64,000 bases of DNA, taken from the NCBI RefSeq assembly GCF_036746095.1, contig NZ_DAIOEU010000004.1, positions 62,001 to 126,000 on the forward strand. The letters run 5' to 3'. This document shows positions 17,792-27,009 of the stretch, piece after piece. Below the pieces are notes generated by a model that saw only the letters and a program-made list of their open reading frames with translations, made no database searches and had not been told where the DNA came from. Made by a program: the position numbers and the translations under genes. Every line of letters begins with the position of its first letter. The stretch's first letter is position 1. Origin of the DNA: Dyella_B sp036746095 (GTDB taxonomy: Bacteria > Pseudomonadota > Gammaproteobacteria > Xanthomonadales > Rhodanobacteraceae).

Positions 17792-18808
17792 TCACTCCAG
17801 CCGGCTCCTTCGCGCAAACATCAACGCTGCCAGTGCGCCGGCGCCCAGCAGCAACGCATTGCGATTCGACGTCAACCACCATTGCAAACTGATGGACTTG
17901 GCGCGCGCATCGAATCGCCCATGCGTGCCGTAATCCACGGGTGCTGCTTCGAACAGGTTGTCGGGCCGTTCCTCCGGCACGGGTTGTGTGTCCACTTGGC
18001 CGGCGTAGCCCTGCTTCGCCAACACGCGATCGACCAGCGAGGGAAACCACTTGTTGGCCACGATCGCCTTGACGGCGGGAAAGCCCACGCACACTTCGCG
18101 GCGCCGGTGGTGGGCCGCCCAATACACGCCGCGTGCGGCCAGTTCCGGCTGGAAGATCGGTGGCACCGGTTGCGGACGGCCATCCAGGCGATTGCGTGCC
18201 CATTCGAATTGCGGCGTGTTGAACGCCGACAGCTGCACCATCGTGACGTGTATTTTGCTGCGTTCGTGCAGCAGCTCCACGCGCAATGCATCGGTAAAGC
18301 CGCGGATGGCGAACTTGCTCGCGCAATAGGGCGCCTGCAGGGGAATGGCGCGATAGGCCAGCGCCGAGCCGACCTGCACGATGGTGCCGCGATTGCGCGG
18401 GCGCATGCGCTTGAGCGCGGAAAGCGTGCCATGCACGGCGCCGAGATAGGTGACTTCGGTGGCGCGGCGGAATTCCTCGGCCGTGATCTCGCTGACGGGT
18501 GCGAAGACAGTGGTCATGGCGGCATTGATCCAGATATCGATGGCGCCAAGTTCCTGCTCGATGCGTTCGGCGGCTGCCTCGACTTGTTCGGCGTTGGCCA
18601 CGTCGACCGGTATGGGCAGCGCCATACCGCCCAATTCACGCAGTTCCTTGGCGGCATGCTCAAGCGCTGGGTTGTCGCGTGCGAGCAGGGCAATCCATGC
18701 GCCGTCGCGCGCAAAACGGTGGGCGGTGGCGCGGCCGACACCGGCGGAGGCGCCGGTAATCACCACGACTTCAGGTCGTCTCTTGGGAAGAGTGCTCTTC
18801 ATGGTCAT
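17792..18808 (-). CDS. Short-chain dehydrogenase/reductase with C-terminal membrane helix
   Basis: A 338-residue SDR oxidoreductase. The nucleotide-binding motif TGASAGVG is at 19-26, with catalytic Ser148 and the YCASK pair Tyr161/Lys165. It is longer than classical SDRs (about 250). The extra C-terminal part ends in a hydrophobic segment (about 315-332, NALLLGAGALAALMFA), suggesting membrane attachment. Its ATG overlaps the stop of the upstream transducer-like gene, so it is the last gene of the operon. Its substrate is unknown; the context suggests a sugar or polyol. Confidence 0.88.
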   Translation of the reverse strand: MTMKSTLPKRRPEVVVITGASAGVGRATAHRFARDGAWIALLARDNPALEHAAKELRELGGMALPIPVDVANAEQVEAAAERIEQELGAIDIWINAAMTTVFAPVSEITAEEFRRATEVTYLGAVHGTLSALKRMRPRNRGTIVQVGSALAYRAIPLQAPYCASKFAIRGFTDALRVELLHERSKIHVTMVQLSAFNTPQFEWARNRLDGRPQPVPPIFQPELAARGVYWAAHHRRREVCVGFPAVKAIVANKWFPSLVDRVLAKQGYAGQVDTQPVPEERPDNLFEAAPVDYGTHGRFDARAKSISLQWWLTSNRNALLLGAGALAALMFARRSRLE

Positions 18809-19191
18809 TCACTCGCATAGGCGATGGTGGAAAGGAGCGCGAGTGCCGCCTGGCGCGAATCCAGGCGCGTGTGCTGCACAACGATGGGAACATCCGACTC
18901 GATCAGCGTGGCGTAATCGGTATCGCGCGGTACCGGTTCCGGATCGGACAGGTCGTTGAAGCGCAGGTGCATCGTGCGCCGCGCAGGAACGACCACGCGA
19001 TACGGGCCGGCCGGTTCGCGCTGCTTGAAATAGAGCGTCAAGGTGACCTGCGCATCCTGATCGTTGGTGTTGAGCATGCAGGCCGATTCATGGCTCATCA
19101 GGCGCGGATCATCGTTCGGTGCCTTATCCAGCGGGATATAGCCTTCCGCAATCGCCCAGCAGCGGCTGCCGACGGAACGGGGCGTCATCAT
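18805..19191 (-). CDS. Sensory rhodopsin transducer family protein (ASRT-like)
   Basis: A 128-residue small protein closely matching the Anabaena sensory rhodopsin transducer family. Recognisable segments are WAIAEGYIP, SHESACMLN, VVPARRTMHLRFNDL and SDVPIVVQHTRLDSRQAALA. In Anabaena the protein couples to a photoreceptor. In most bacteria, as in this window, no rhodopsin gene is present, and the family has been proposed to be a small-molecule (sugar) binding fold. A GGGGAGG ribosome site precedes the ATG, which overlaps the stop of the PPC gene. It lies between a PPC-domain gene and an SDR gene. Confidence 0.9.
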   Translation of the reverse strand: MMTPRSVGSRCWAIAEGYIPLDKAPNDDPRLMSHESACMLNTNDQDAQVTLTLYFKQREPAGPYRVVVPARRTMHLRFNDLSDPEPVPRDTDYATLIESDVPIVVQHTRLDSRQAALALLSTIAYASE

Positions 19192-19640
19192 CCGACCTCC
19201 CCTTGATGCTGTTTGAACAAGGCAAGCCCGGCATCCGCGTCATAGCCCTTGTGCAACTGCACCGGGGCTTCGGTCATGATCACTTCCATCTGCTGGCGCA
19301 CGTGCGCTTCCAGCAGGTGTCCGTCGAAAGTGTTGCCATCGCTGCCGCCGAGTACGGCGCGCATGCGGATGTGCGGCTTGCCGTTGCGCAAGGCGATATC
19401 GCCGACCAGCGACAGCACCTGCGTGGGATGAGCCACTTGCCGGGGATGGCAAGCATTTTTTTCCGCATCAAGATAACCCAGCACGGCATCCTGCAAGGTG
19501 CCGCTGGCGGTGAAACTGGTGGCGCTCAATATTTCGCGCCGGGCAAAATCCTTCAGGCATGCATTCACTTCCTCGCCGCGGTCGAGCACGATGGACCAGG
19601 TGCGGGAGCCCTGGCCATGACGGATGAGCTGCTGCTGCAT
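19188..19640 (-). CDS. PPC-domain protein (DUF296 family)
   Basis: A 150-residue protein of the plants-and-prokaryotes-conserved (PPC/DUF296) family, known as trimeric small proteins of unsettled function; plant relatives carry an added AT-hook. Visible family segments are GEEVNACLKDFARREILSAT, GYLDAEKNA and RAVLGGSDGNTFDGHLLEA. The start is set at 19640 because GAGGAGG lies five bases before that ATG; an earlier ATG at 19658 would run through this ribosome site. It begins 10 bases after the dehydratase stop, which indicates co-transcription. Confidence 0.85.
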   Translation of the reverse strand: MQQQLIRHGQGSRTWSIVLDRGEEVNACLKDFARREILSATSFTASGTLQDAVLGYLDAEKNACHPRQVAHPTQVLSLVGDIALRNGKPHIRMRAVLGGSDGNTFDGHLLEAHVRQQMEVIMTEAPVQLHKGYDADAGLALFKQHQGEVG

Positions 19641-19650
19641 GGCGACCTCC

Positions 19651-20754
19651 TCAAGCATTGACGCGATACGCTTCGATATCCTGCTTTTTCAATGTAAGGC
19701 CCAATCCCGCACGCGCGATGTCAACGACCAGTTCGCCGCGGCGCAACGTCGGCAAGCCATCGAAGAACATCGATTCGATGCGGACATGATCGTGAAAGTA
19801 TTCGATGTGCCGCACATCGGGTGCCGCGCAACACACGTGTGCGTGAAGATGCGGCGCGCAGTGCGCGGAAATCGGTATGCCGTAAGCTTGCGCCAACGCG
19901 GCGGCCTTCAGAAAGCCGGTGAAACCGCCACAACGCGTGCCGTCGATCTGCAGCACGTCCACCGCGCCGGCATCGAGCATGCGCGCGAAATACCAGTTGC
20001 CCCAACCGTATTCGCCGGCAGCGACGTCGACGTTGTGACGCACGCGGTCGCGCACCAGCCGCAAGCCCGCCAGGTCATCCGAAGACACCGGCTCTTCGTA
20101 CCAGTCGACCTTGCATTCGTCGAACGCGTCCATCAGCGTCAGCGCCTGTTTGCGCCCATAGGCGCCGTTGGCGTCGACCATCAGGCGCGTGTCCTCGCCA
20201 ATCGCTTCGCGTGCCGCGAACACGCGCTTGGGGTCCTGTTCCGGATGCGAGCCGATTTTCATTTTTACGCGTGGAATGCCGAGCTCCACATAGCCGGCAA
20301 GCTGGGTTTGCAGCTGATCCACCGTGTAGGAGGTAAAGCCGCCGCTGCCATAGACGGGCGCGCTCTCGCGTGCGCGGCCCAGCAAGGTGAGCACGGAAAC
20401 GCCCAGCAGCTTGGCTTTCAGATCCCACAAGGCGTGATCGACGGCCGACAAGGCCATCATGCCGAGGCCGGGTGCACCGATGTTGCGCAGGCTGCGATGC
20501 ATCTTTTGCCACAGGCCCGGGATATCCATCGGATCGCCATCGAGCAGCACATCGCGCAACGGCTTGGCGATCAGCGCCGCCGCTGCGCTGTGCGTGTAGG
20601 TGTAACCCAGGCCCTCGTAGTCGCCGCAACGGATGCTGGCGAGCACGATGGTGGTGGCGTCCCAGCTGGTCGTGCCGTCGGCTTCGGGGGCATCGGTAGG
20701 CACCGTATAGGCCGCCGCTTCGACGCGGTCGATCTTGGTGGCGGCAGTGCTCAC
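19651..20754 (-). CDS. Mandelate racemase/muconate lactonizing enzyme family (enolase superfamily)
   Basis: A 367-residue enolase-superfamily enzyme, probably an acid-sugar dehydratase. The barrel carries the KxK motif (VKMKIG), the metal ligands in VDANGAY, the WYEEP segment and AAGEYGWG. A histidine is present near the end (ISAHCAPHLHAHV). Starts with GTG. It opens a tightly spaced minus-strand operon (dehydratase, PPC protein, ASRT-like protein, SDR), with an MFS transporter gene upstream on the same strand. The exact substrate cannot be read from the sequence. Confidence 0.88.
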   Translation of the reverse strand: MSTAATKIDRVEAAAYTVPTDAPEADGTTSWDATTIVLASIRCGDYEGLGYTYTHSAAAALIAKPLRDVLLDGDPMDIPGLWQKMHRSLRNIGAPGLGMMALSAVDHALWDLKAKLLGVSVLTLLGRARESAPVYGSGGFTSYTVDQLQTQLAGYVELGIPRVKMKIGSHPEQDPKRVFAAREAIGEDTRLMVDANGAYGRKQALTLMDAFDECKVDWYEEPVSSDDLAGLRLVRDRVRHNVDVAAGEYGWGNWYFARMLDAGAVDVLQIDGTRCGGFTGFLKAAALAQAYGIPISAHCAPHLHAHVCCAAPDVRHIEYFHDHVRIESMFFDGLPTLRRGELVVDIARAGLGLTLKKQDIEAYRVNA

Positions 20755-20790
20755 TGAAGGGGTTCCCCAGCGGCATGGAATGAGGTGTCG

Positions 20791-20866
20791 TGTACGAGTG
20801 ACATGACCGCAAAAAGAAAACGCTGATGCGTTTCATCCTGCGCGGAGCGGGGTCATGTACGAGTGA
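20791..20866. promoter_or_regulatory. Direct repeat TGTACGAGTGA, candidate operator
   Basis: TGTACGAGTGA occurs at 20791-20801 and again at 20856-20866. The first copy is followed by CATGACC and the second preceded by GGTCA, giving a partly mirrored layout. The pair lies 37-112 bases upstream of the dehydratase start, a place where a repressor of the sugar-acid operon could bind. No regulator gene is adjacent. Confidence 0.35.
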
Positions 20867-21027
20867 ACGATGTGGTGTGGATATGTGGATGCGGCGTCGT
20901 ATTGGCGTGCTTTAAGAGCGTATTACGTTGGAAACATAGTGTTGGCCGGGACGAATCCCGGCTTCGAAAAAACCAGAGGACTGCCGAGATTCCATCCCGG
21001 CCTGCACGAGCCACGTAGGCAGAAATG

Positions 21028-22356
21028 TCACTCGTTCGCCAGCGCCTTGTTCACCCGTAATGCGATCAACGTGCACGCCACGCCCGAGAGCAGGTACACG
21101 CTTACCGCTACCAGCCCGAAGCGGACCGACAGCCCAAGCGCTACCAGTGGCGCAAATGCCGCGCCGATCAGCCACGCGAAATCCGAGGTCAGGGCGGCGC
21201 CGGTATAGCGCAGGCGAATCTCGAAATTGGACGTGACGCTGCCGGCCGCTTGCCCGTACGACAGGCCCAGCAGGCCGAAACCGATGATGATGAAGGCATC
21301 CTGCGCGATCTGGTTGCCGCCCAGCAACCAGGGAGCGAACAGCGCGAAGATGCCGATGAGCACGGCTGTCGTGCCAAGCGTGCTGCGGCGTCCGATGCGG
21401 TCGGCGATGACGCCGGAGGCAATGGTGCCGATGATGCCGACCAATGCGCCGATGATCTGTACGGTAAGCACCGTGCTCACCTCCTGCGTCGTGCCCAGCA
21501 CGATCCACGACAGCGGGAAGATCGACACCAGATGGAACAACGCATAGCTCGCCAGTGCGGCAAACGCGCCGATGAAAATGTTGTAGCCCTGCCGGTGCAG
21601 CATGTCGATGATGCCGATCGGTTCCAGCTCGCGCTCTTCCATGGCAAGCGTGTATTCCTCCGTTACCACCAGGCGCAGGCGTGCGAACAGCGCCACGACG
21701 TTGATGGTGAAGGCCACGTAGAAGGGATAGCGCCAACCCCATTCGATGAAGTCGTCGGTAGCCAGTTCCGTGCGCAGGAACAGGAACAGGCCGCTGGCGA
21801 TCAGGAAGCCGATCGGTGCGCTGAGCTGACCCAGCATGGCGTACCAGCCGCGCTTTTCCGGCGGCGTATTGAGCGCGAGCAGGGAGGGCAGGCCATCCCA
21901 TGAGCCGCCCTGCGCAACGCCTTGCAGAATGCGGAAGAAAGTCAGCAGGCCGATGGCCCAGCCGCCGATCGTGGTGTAGCTGGGCAGGAACGCCATGCCG
22001 GCGGTGGCGCTGCCGAGCAGGAACATGGCGATGGTGAGCTTGGTGCCGCGGCTCCAGCGCCGCTGCGCCGTCATGAACAGCGTGGTGCCGAGCGGGCGGA
22101 CGATGAAGGCCAGCGACAGGATCGCAAACGAGAGCAGCATGCCGTCCAATCGGCTTTCGAACGGAAAGAACACCGACGGAAACACCAGCACGCAGGCGAT
22201 GCCGAAGACGAAAAAGTCGAAGTATTCGGCGGTTCGCCCGACGATGACGCCGATGGCGATTTCGCCGGGCGCCAGGCGGGCGTGGGCGTGGATGCGCCCG
22301 AGATCTTCCGGAGTCAAGCCGGCGGGTTCACGCTGATCCTCAAACGTACTGGACAT
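21028..22356 (-). CDS. MFS transporter, metabolite:H+ symporter type
   Basis: A 442-residue major facilitator with about twelve hydrophobic segments. The N-terminus resembles the sugar-acid/aromatic-acid or ProP-like symporters: GVIVGRTAEYFDFFVFGIAC in helix 1, and RPLGTTLFMTAQRRWSRGTK at the loop between helices 2 and 3. ATG at 22356 (MSSTFEDQREP) is the likely start, though the frame is open a further 39 bases. It lies upstream of the dehydratase operon on the same strand, with 273 bases between, so it probably imports the substrate of that pathway. Confidence 0.85.
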   Translation of the reverse strand: MSSTFEDQREPAGLTPEDLGRIHAHARLAPGEIAIGVIVGRTAEYFDFFVFGIACVLVFPSVFFPFESRLDGMLLSFAILSLAFIVRPLGTTLFMTAQRRWSRGTKLTIAMFLLGSATAGMAFLPSYTTIGGWAIGLLTFFRILQGVAQGGSWDGLPSLLALNTPPEKRGWYAMLGQLSAPIGFLIASGLFLFLRTELATDDFIEWGWRYPFYVAFTINVVALFARLRLVVTEEYTLAMEERELEPIGIIDMLHRQGYNIFIGAFAALASYALFHLVSIFPLSWIVLGTTQEVSTVLTVQIIGALVGIIGTIASGVIADRIGRRSTLGTTAVLIGIFALFAPWLLGGNQIAQDAFIIIGFGLLGLSYGQAAGSVTSNFEIRLRYTGAALTSDFAWLIGAAFAPLVALGLSVRFGLVAVSVYLLSGVACTLIALRVNKALANE

Positions 22357-22835
22357 CGTCGTTACTCGGATAGGGAGGTGCGGCGGGCACAGCATGGCAC
22401 CGATGTGGCGCCAAGGCTAGGGTGGGGCAGGTGGATTTTTTGTTTTGCAGTCGCCGGAAAGTCTTTCCTCGCCATTCCAATGAAGGCTGTAATCCAGCGA
22501 TTTTTGGCGAAAAGGCACTGGATTCCAGCTTTCGCTGGAATGACGAATGAAGGATTTCCAGTAGCCGGTGCATCGCTCAGTGCACGAAGCATTCATGCCC
22601 TAACTCGGCATCATTTGCCCATCATGTCGAACGCCGCCGAACCTCTCGATACACTCCTCCAAATGAGGGCCGCTATCTGCTGTGACAGCTTCCGGTTCTG
22701 GATGTATCGACGTGACAGTCGCGTGGCAGCCAGGCGAAATGCCGCAGTTCGGCATGGAACCATTTGCGTGAGGCCTATCGATCGGCGTACCTTGTCGACA
22801 CAGCAGTACCCCCTTCTCATTCGGTTGCGTCGGTC
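22357..22835. other. 479-base divergent intergenic region with a degenerate REP doublet
   Basis: The divergent promoters of the MFS gene and the cyo operon must lie here. A REP doublet occupies 22471-22545: a decayed left arm (GCCATTCCAATGAAGG) and a clean right arm (CTGGATTCCAGCTTTCGCTG). From about 22610 to 22830 I see no gene and no unambiguous promoter. Confidence 0.5.
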
Positions 22836-23807
22836 ATGTCCATGAAGACTCTCCGCGGACTGCTACTGCTAGCTCTGCTCCTGGCATTGTCGGGCTGCCA
22901 TACGGTGCTGATGTCGCCGTCCGGTGACGTGGCGCTGCAGCAGCGCAATCTGATCATCACCTCGTTCGTCCTGATGCTGCTGATCGTGGTGCCGGTGATC
23001 ATCGCTTCGCTGGTGTTCGCCTGGCGCTACCGCGCTTCCAACGAAAAGGCGCACTACGATCCGGAGTGGGATCATTCCACCATCGTGGAGCTGATGATCT
23101 GGTCGGCGCCGTTGCTGATCATCATTGCGCTCGGTGCCATCACCTGGGTGAGCACGCACAAGCTCGATCCGTACCGTCCGCTCGACCGCATTGCGTCCGG
23201 CAAGGTGGTACCGGCGAACATGAAGCCGCTGGAAGTGGACGTGGTCGCACTCGACTGGAAGTGGCTTTTCATCTACCCCGAGCAAAACATTGCGGTAGTG
23301 AACGAGATGGCGGCGCCGGTGGACCGTCCGATTCATTTCAAGCTCACCGCCTCCACGGTGATGAACTCGTTCTTCATTCCCGCGCTGGCTGGCCAGATCT
23401 ATGCCATGCCGGGCATGCAGACCACGCTGCAGGCGGTGATCAACAAGCCGGGTGACTACTGGGGCATGTCCGCCAACTACAGCGGCGCCGGTTTCTCGTA
23501 CATGAACTTCACCTTCCACGGCATGAGCCAGGATGCGTTCGACAAATGGGTGGCGCAAGCGAAAAGCCACGGCGATACGCTGGACCACGCCACCTATGTC
23601 GCGCTGGAAGCACCCAGCGAAAAGAATCCGGTGCACTACTACGGCAGCGTCACGCCGGGACTTTTCCAAACCATCCTCAATCGCTGCGTTGAGCCGGGGC
23701 CTTCCTGCATGAACATGCTTCGCGTGCCCGGGCCTGGCGGGAGTGGGAGTGAAGCGTCCGCTTCGTCCGACAGCCATGCAGCGATGTTGATGGCTCATCC
23801 ACAGTGA
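22836..23807 (+). CDS. cyoA: Cytochrome bo-type ubiquinol oxidase subunit II
   Basis: A 323-residue subunit II. A lipoprotein signal ends LLLALLLALSGC (Cys21). Two membrane helices follow (LIITSFVLMLLIVVPVIIAS and LMIWSAPLLIIIALGAITWV), then a periplasmic cupredoxin-like domain without the Cu(A) ligands, as expected for quinol oxidases. The segment LDWKWLFIYPEQNIAVVNE is characteristic. ATG at 22836 is chosen, with another ATG six bases on. It starts a cyoABCD operon. Confidence 0.94.
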   Translation: MSMKTLRGLLLLALLLALSGCHTVLMSPSGDVALQQRNLIITSFVLMLLIVVPVIIASLVFAWRYRASNEKAHYDPEWDHSTIVELMIWSAPLLIIIALGAITWVSTHKLDPYRPLDRIASGKVVPANMKPLEVDVVALDWKWLFIYPEQNIAVVNEMAAPVDRPIHFKLTASTVMNSFFIPALAGQIYAMPGMQTTLQAVINKPGDYWGMSANYSGAGFSYMNFTFHGMSQDAFDKWVAQAKSHGDTLDHATYVALEAPSEKNPVHYYGSVTPGLFQTILNRCVEPGPSCMNMLRVPGPGGSGSEASASSDSHAAMLMAHPQ

Positions 23808-23826
23808 ACTGAAGCACGGTGCCGCG

Positions 23827-25818
23827 ATGACTCTTCACTCTCCCGATCTCGGCAAGCTGATTTTTGGGCGGTTGACGCTCCAGGACATCCCCTACCACGA
23901 GCCGATCCTGATCTTCACCTTCATCGGCGTGGCGATCGCCGGCATCGCCGTGCTGGGCCTGGTTACCTACTACCGCAAATGGGGTTATCTGTGGAGCGAG
24001 TGGTTCACCAGCGTGGACCACAAGAAAATCGGCATCATGTACATCGTGCTGGCGATGGTCATGCTGCTGCGCGGCTTTGCCGATGCACTCATGATGCGTG
24101 CGCAGCAGGCGGTTGCCTTCGGCACGCATGAAGGCTATCTGCCCGCCCATCACTACGACCAGATCTTTACCGCGCACGGCACGATCATGATTTTCTTCGT
24201 CGCCATGCCGTTCATTACTGGCCTGATCAATTTCGTCATGCCGTTGCAGATCGGTTCGCGCGACGTCGCGTTTCCCTTCCTCAACAATTTCAGTTTCTGG
24301 ATGACCGTGGCCGGCGCCGTGCTGGTGATGGCTTCATTGTTCATCGGTGTCTTTGCCCGCACTGGCTGGTTGGCATATCCGCCGCTGTCGGAGTTGCCAA
24401 CCAGTCCGGACAGCGGCGTGGACTATTGGATATGGGGTTTGCAGATAGCCGGCGTCGGCACCACGTTGTCGGGCATCAACATGATCGCCACCGTCGTGAA
24501 GATGCGTGCGCCAGGCATGACCATGATGAAGATGCCGATCTTCACCTGGACCGCCTTGCTGGCGAACGTGCTGATCGTGGCAGCGTTCCCGGTGTTGACC
24601 GCTACGCTGGCCTTGCTGACGCTGGACCGCTACGCGGGCACGCACTTCTTCACCAATGACCTTGGCGGCAACTACATGATGTACATCAACCTCATTTGGG
24701 TGTGGGGTCACCCGGAGGTGTACATCCTGGTGCTGCCGGCGTTCGGCGTGTATTCCGAAGTGACGTCCACGTTTTCGCGCAAGCGCCTGTTCGGGTATAC
24801 GTCGATGGTGTATGCCACGGTGGTGATCGCGGTACTGTCCTACCTGGTGTGGCTGCATCACTTCTTCACCATGGGTTCGGGTGCCAGCGTCAATTCGTTC
24901 TTCGGCATCACCACCATGATCATCTCGATCCCGACGGGAGCGAAGATCTTCAACTGGATGTTCACCATGTACCGCGGCCGCATCGTGTACGACGTGCCGA
25001 TGCTGTGGGTGGTGGCGTTTATCGTGACCTTCGTGATCGGCGGCATGACCGGCGTGTTGCTGGCCGTGCCGCCGGCGGATTTCGAACTGCACAACAGCCT
25101 GTTCCTGATTGCGCACTTCCACAACGTGATCATCGGTGGCGTGCTGTTCGGCATGTTTGCCGGCGTCAACTATTGGTTTCCGAAAGCCTTCGGATTCCGG
25201 CTCGATCCGTTCTGGGGCAAGGTCTCGTTCTGGTTCTGGGTGGTGGGCTTCTATTTCGCCTTCATGCCGCTGTATTGGCTGGGTTTGATGGGCGTCACGC
25301 GGCGACTGCGCCATTTCGACGATCCCTCGTTGCAGATCTGGTTCGAGATCGCGGCGTTCGGTGCCGTGCTTATCCTGATCGGCATTGTCGCGATGCTCGT
25401 GCAGTTCGCGGTGAGCATCATGCGCCGCGAACAGCTGCGCGATACCAGCGGCGATCCGTGGCATGGACGCACGCTGGAATGGTCCACCTCCTCGCCGCCG
25501 CCGCCGTACAACTTCGCCTTCACCCCGCAGGTGCATGACATCGACACCTGGTGGCAGATGAAGCAGCACAACTGGCGCCGGCCGGTGCAAGGCTTCCTGC
25601 CCATCCATATGCCCAAGAACACCGGCACCGGTGTGTACCTGGCGGTGCTGAGCCTGGTCTTCGGCTTCGCCATGGTCTGGTACATGTGGCTGATCGCGGC
25701 GATATCGTTCGTGGCGCTGCTGGCGGTGGGAATCCACCACACTTTCAACTACGACCGCGATTACTACATTCCTGCCGATGAAGTGGGGCGTGTCGAAACT
25801 GCCCGCGCTGGAGCCTGA
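23827..25818 (+). CDS. cyoB: Cytochrome bo-type ubiquinol oxidase subunit I
   Basis: A 663-residue haem-copper oxidase catalytic subunit of the size of E. coli CyoB. Signature stretches include FTAHGTIMIFFVAMP (haem-ligand helix), WGHPEVYILVLPAFGVYSEV with the Cu(B) His and the cross-linked Tyr, LHHFFTMG, and AHFHNVIIGG. It reduces O2 to water with ubiquinol as donor and pumps protons. It lies 19 bases after cyoA. Confidence 0.97.
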   Translation: MTLHSPDLGKLIFGRLTLQDIPYHEPILIFTFIGVAIAGIAVLGLVTYYRKWGYLWSEWFTSVDHKKIGIMYIVLAMVMLLRGFADALMMRAQQAVAFGTHEGYLPAHHYDQIFTAHGTIMIFFVAMPFITGLINFVMPLQIGSRDVAFPFLNNFSFWMTVAGAVLVMASLFIGVFARTGWLAYPPLSELPTSPDSGVDYWIWGLQIAGVGTTLSGINMIATVVKMRAPGMTMMKMPIFTWTALLANVLIVAAFPVLTATLALLTLDRYAGTHFFTNDLGGNYMMYINLIWVWGHPEVYILVLPAFGVYSEVTSTFSRKRLFGYTSMVYATVVIAVLSYLVWLHHFFTMGSGASVNSFFGITTMIISIPTGAKIFNWMFTMYRGRIVYDVPMLWVVAFIVTFVIGGMTGVLLAVPPADFELHNSLFLIAHFHNVIIGGVLFGMFAGVNYWFPKAFGFRLDPFWGKVSFWFWVVGFYFAFMPLYWLGLMGVTRRLRHFDDPSLQIWFEIAAFGAVLILIGIVAMLVQFAVSIMRREQLRDTSGDPWHGRTLEWSTSSPPPPYNFAFTPQVHDIDTWWQMKQHNWRRPVQGFLPIHMPKNTGTGVYLAVLSLVFGFAMVWYMWLIAAISFVALLAVGIHHTFNYDRDYYIPADEVGRVETARAGA

Positions 25819-25820
25819 GC

Positions 25821-26459
25821 ATGACCGACATGACCATGACTGTGAGCGGCGGTAGCGGGGCGGAGGAAGCGCTGCGTTTCCATGTTACGGAAGATCACCA
25901 TCCGGAAAACGCCACGTTGCTGGGCTTCTGGCTGTACCTGATGAGCGATTGCCTGATCTTCGCGTGCCTGTTCGCCACCTACGGCGTGCTGGGCCGCGAA
26001 TATGCCGGCGGCCCATCGGCGAAAGAGGTATTGGAACTGCCGATCGTGGCGGTGAATACCACCTTGCTGCTGTTCTCCTCGATCACGTACGGCTTTGCGG
26101 TGCTGGAAATGCAGCACAACCGCCGCGGACCGATGATGGCGTGGCTGATTGTCACGTGGCTGTTGGGTGCAGGCTTTATCGCGCTGGAATTGACCGAGTT
26201 CACGCATCTCGTATCGATCGGCGCGGGGCCGGGGCGCAGCGCTTTTCTCTCCTCATTCTTCACCTTGGTCGGCACGCATGGCTTGCATGTAACGTGTGGC
26301 TTGATCTGGATGATCGTGCTGCTGGTGCAGGTCGGCAAAAAGGGCCTGGTTCCCGCCAACAAGCGCCGGCTGATGTGCCTGTCGATGTTCTGGCACTTCC
26401 TCGACGTGGTGTGGGTGGGTGTTTTCAGCTTCGTTTATCTGATGGGAGTGCTGTCATGA
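25821..26459 (+). CDS. cyoC: Cytochrome bo-type ubiquinol oxidase subunit III
   Basis: A 212-residue membrane protein with five hydrophobic segments, matching CyoC (204 residues in E. coli). The segments LGFWLYLMSDCLIFACLFAT and FFTLVGTHGLHVTCGLIWM are typical of haem-copper oxidase subunit III. It starts two bases after cyoB and its stop overlaps the cyoD start (ATGA). Confidence 0.95.
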   Translation: MTDMTMTVSGGSGAEEALRFHVTEDHHPENATLLGFWLYLMSDCLIFACLFATYGVLGREYAGGPSAKEVLELPIVAVNTTLLLFSSITYGFAVLEMQHNRRGPMMAWLIVTWLLGAGFIALELTEFTHLVSIGAGPGRSAFLSSFFTLVGTHGLHVTCGLIWMIVLLVQVGKKGLVPANKRRLMCLSMFWHFLDVVWVGVFSFVYLMGVLS

Positions 26460-26854
26460 GCGACCACACCCAGCATGTGCACGACGATGGCCATCACGAA
26501 CATGCACACGATGGCGTGGAGCAGATCCACGTCACGCTGAAGGGCTACATGACCGGATTCGTGGCGGCGGCCTTTCTCACCATCCTGCCGTTCTGGCTGG
26601 TGATGTCCGGTGCGTTCTCCAAGACGGGCCCCGCCGATGCTTTCATCCTGTTGCTGGCCGCGGTGCAGATCGTGGTGCACATGGTTTATTTCCTGCACTT
26701 GAATGCGAAATCCGAGGGCGGCTGGAACATGCTGGCCCTGGTGTTCACCGTCGTGCTGGTGGTGATTACGTTGAGCGGATCGATCTGGATCATGTATCAC
26801 CTCAACCAGAACATGATGCCGTCGATGATGAAGAACGTGCAGAATTTGCCGTGA
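26456..26854 (+). CDS. cyoD: Cytochrome bo-type ubiquinol oxidase subunit IV
   Basis: A 132-residue protein with three membrane helices of the CyoD/subunit IV family, which assists assembly of subunit I. The N-terminus is extended by a His-rich stretch (HTQHVHDDGHHEHAHD), which might hold a metal; E. coli CyoD lacks so clear a run. The segment AVQIVVHMVYFLHLN is the family signature. No cyoE (haem O synthase) follows; it must be elsewhere. Confidence 0.93.
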   Translation: MSDHTQHVHDDGHHEHAHDGVEQIHVTLKGYMTGFVAAAFLTILPFWLVMSGAFSKTGPADAFILLLAAVQIVVHMVYFLHLNAKSEGGWNMLALVFTVVLVVITLSGSIWIMYHLNQNMMPSMMKNVQNLP

Positions 26855-26904
26855 GTGCTTTTGTTCCTTCTCCGAGTTGCGGTGAGGGGTGGTTTTGCCG
26901 CCAT

Positions 26905-26935
26905 GTTTGGTCCGGCCTTCGCCGGAATGACGGGA
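26905..26935. repeat. Single REP arm between cyoD and SURF1 gene
   Basis: TCCGGCCTTCGCCGGAATGA (26911 onward) is a lone REP arm with its own short hairpin. It lies about 50 bases after cyoD and 75 bases before the SURF1 start. Confidence 0.6.
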
Positions 26936-27009
26936 GGGAACTCATCGGTTGCTGAGGCATTTCGAAGCATTTCGGTTGGGAAAACAGGACTCATGCGATC
27001 ATTGCCCGC

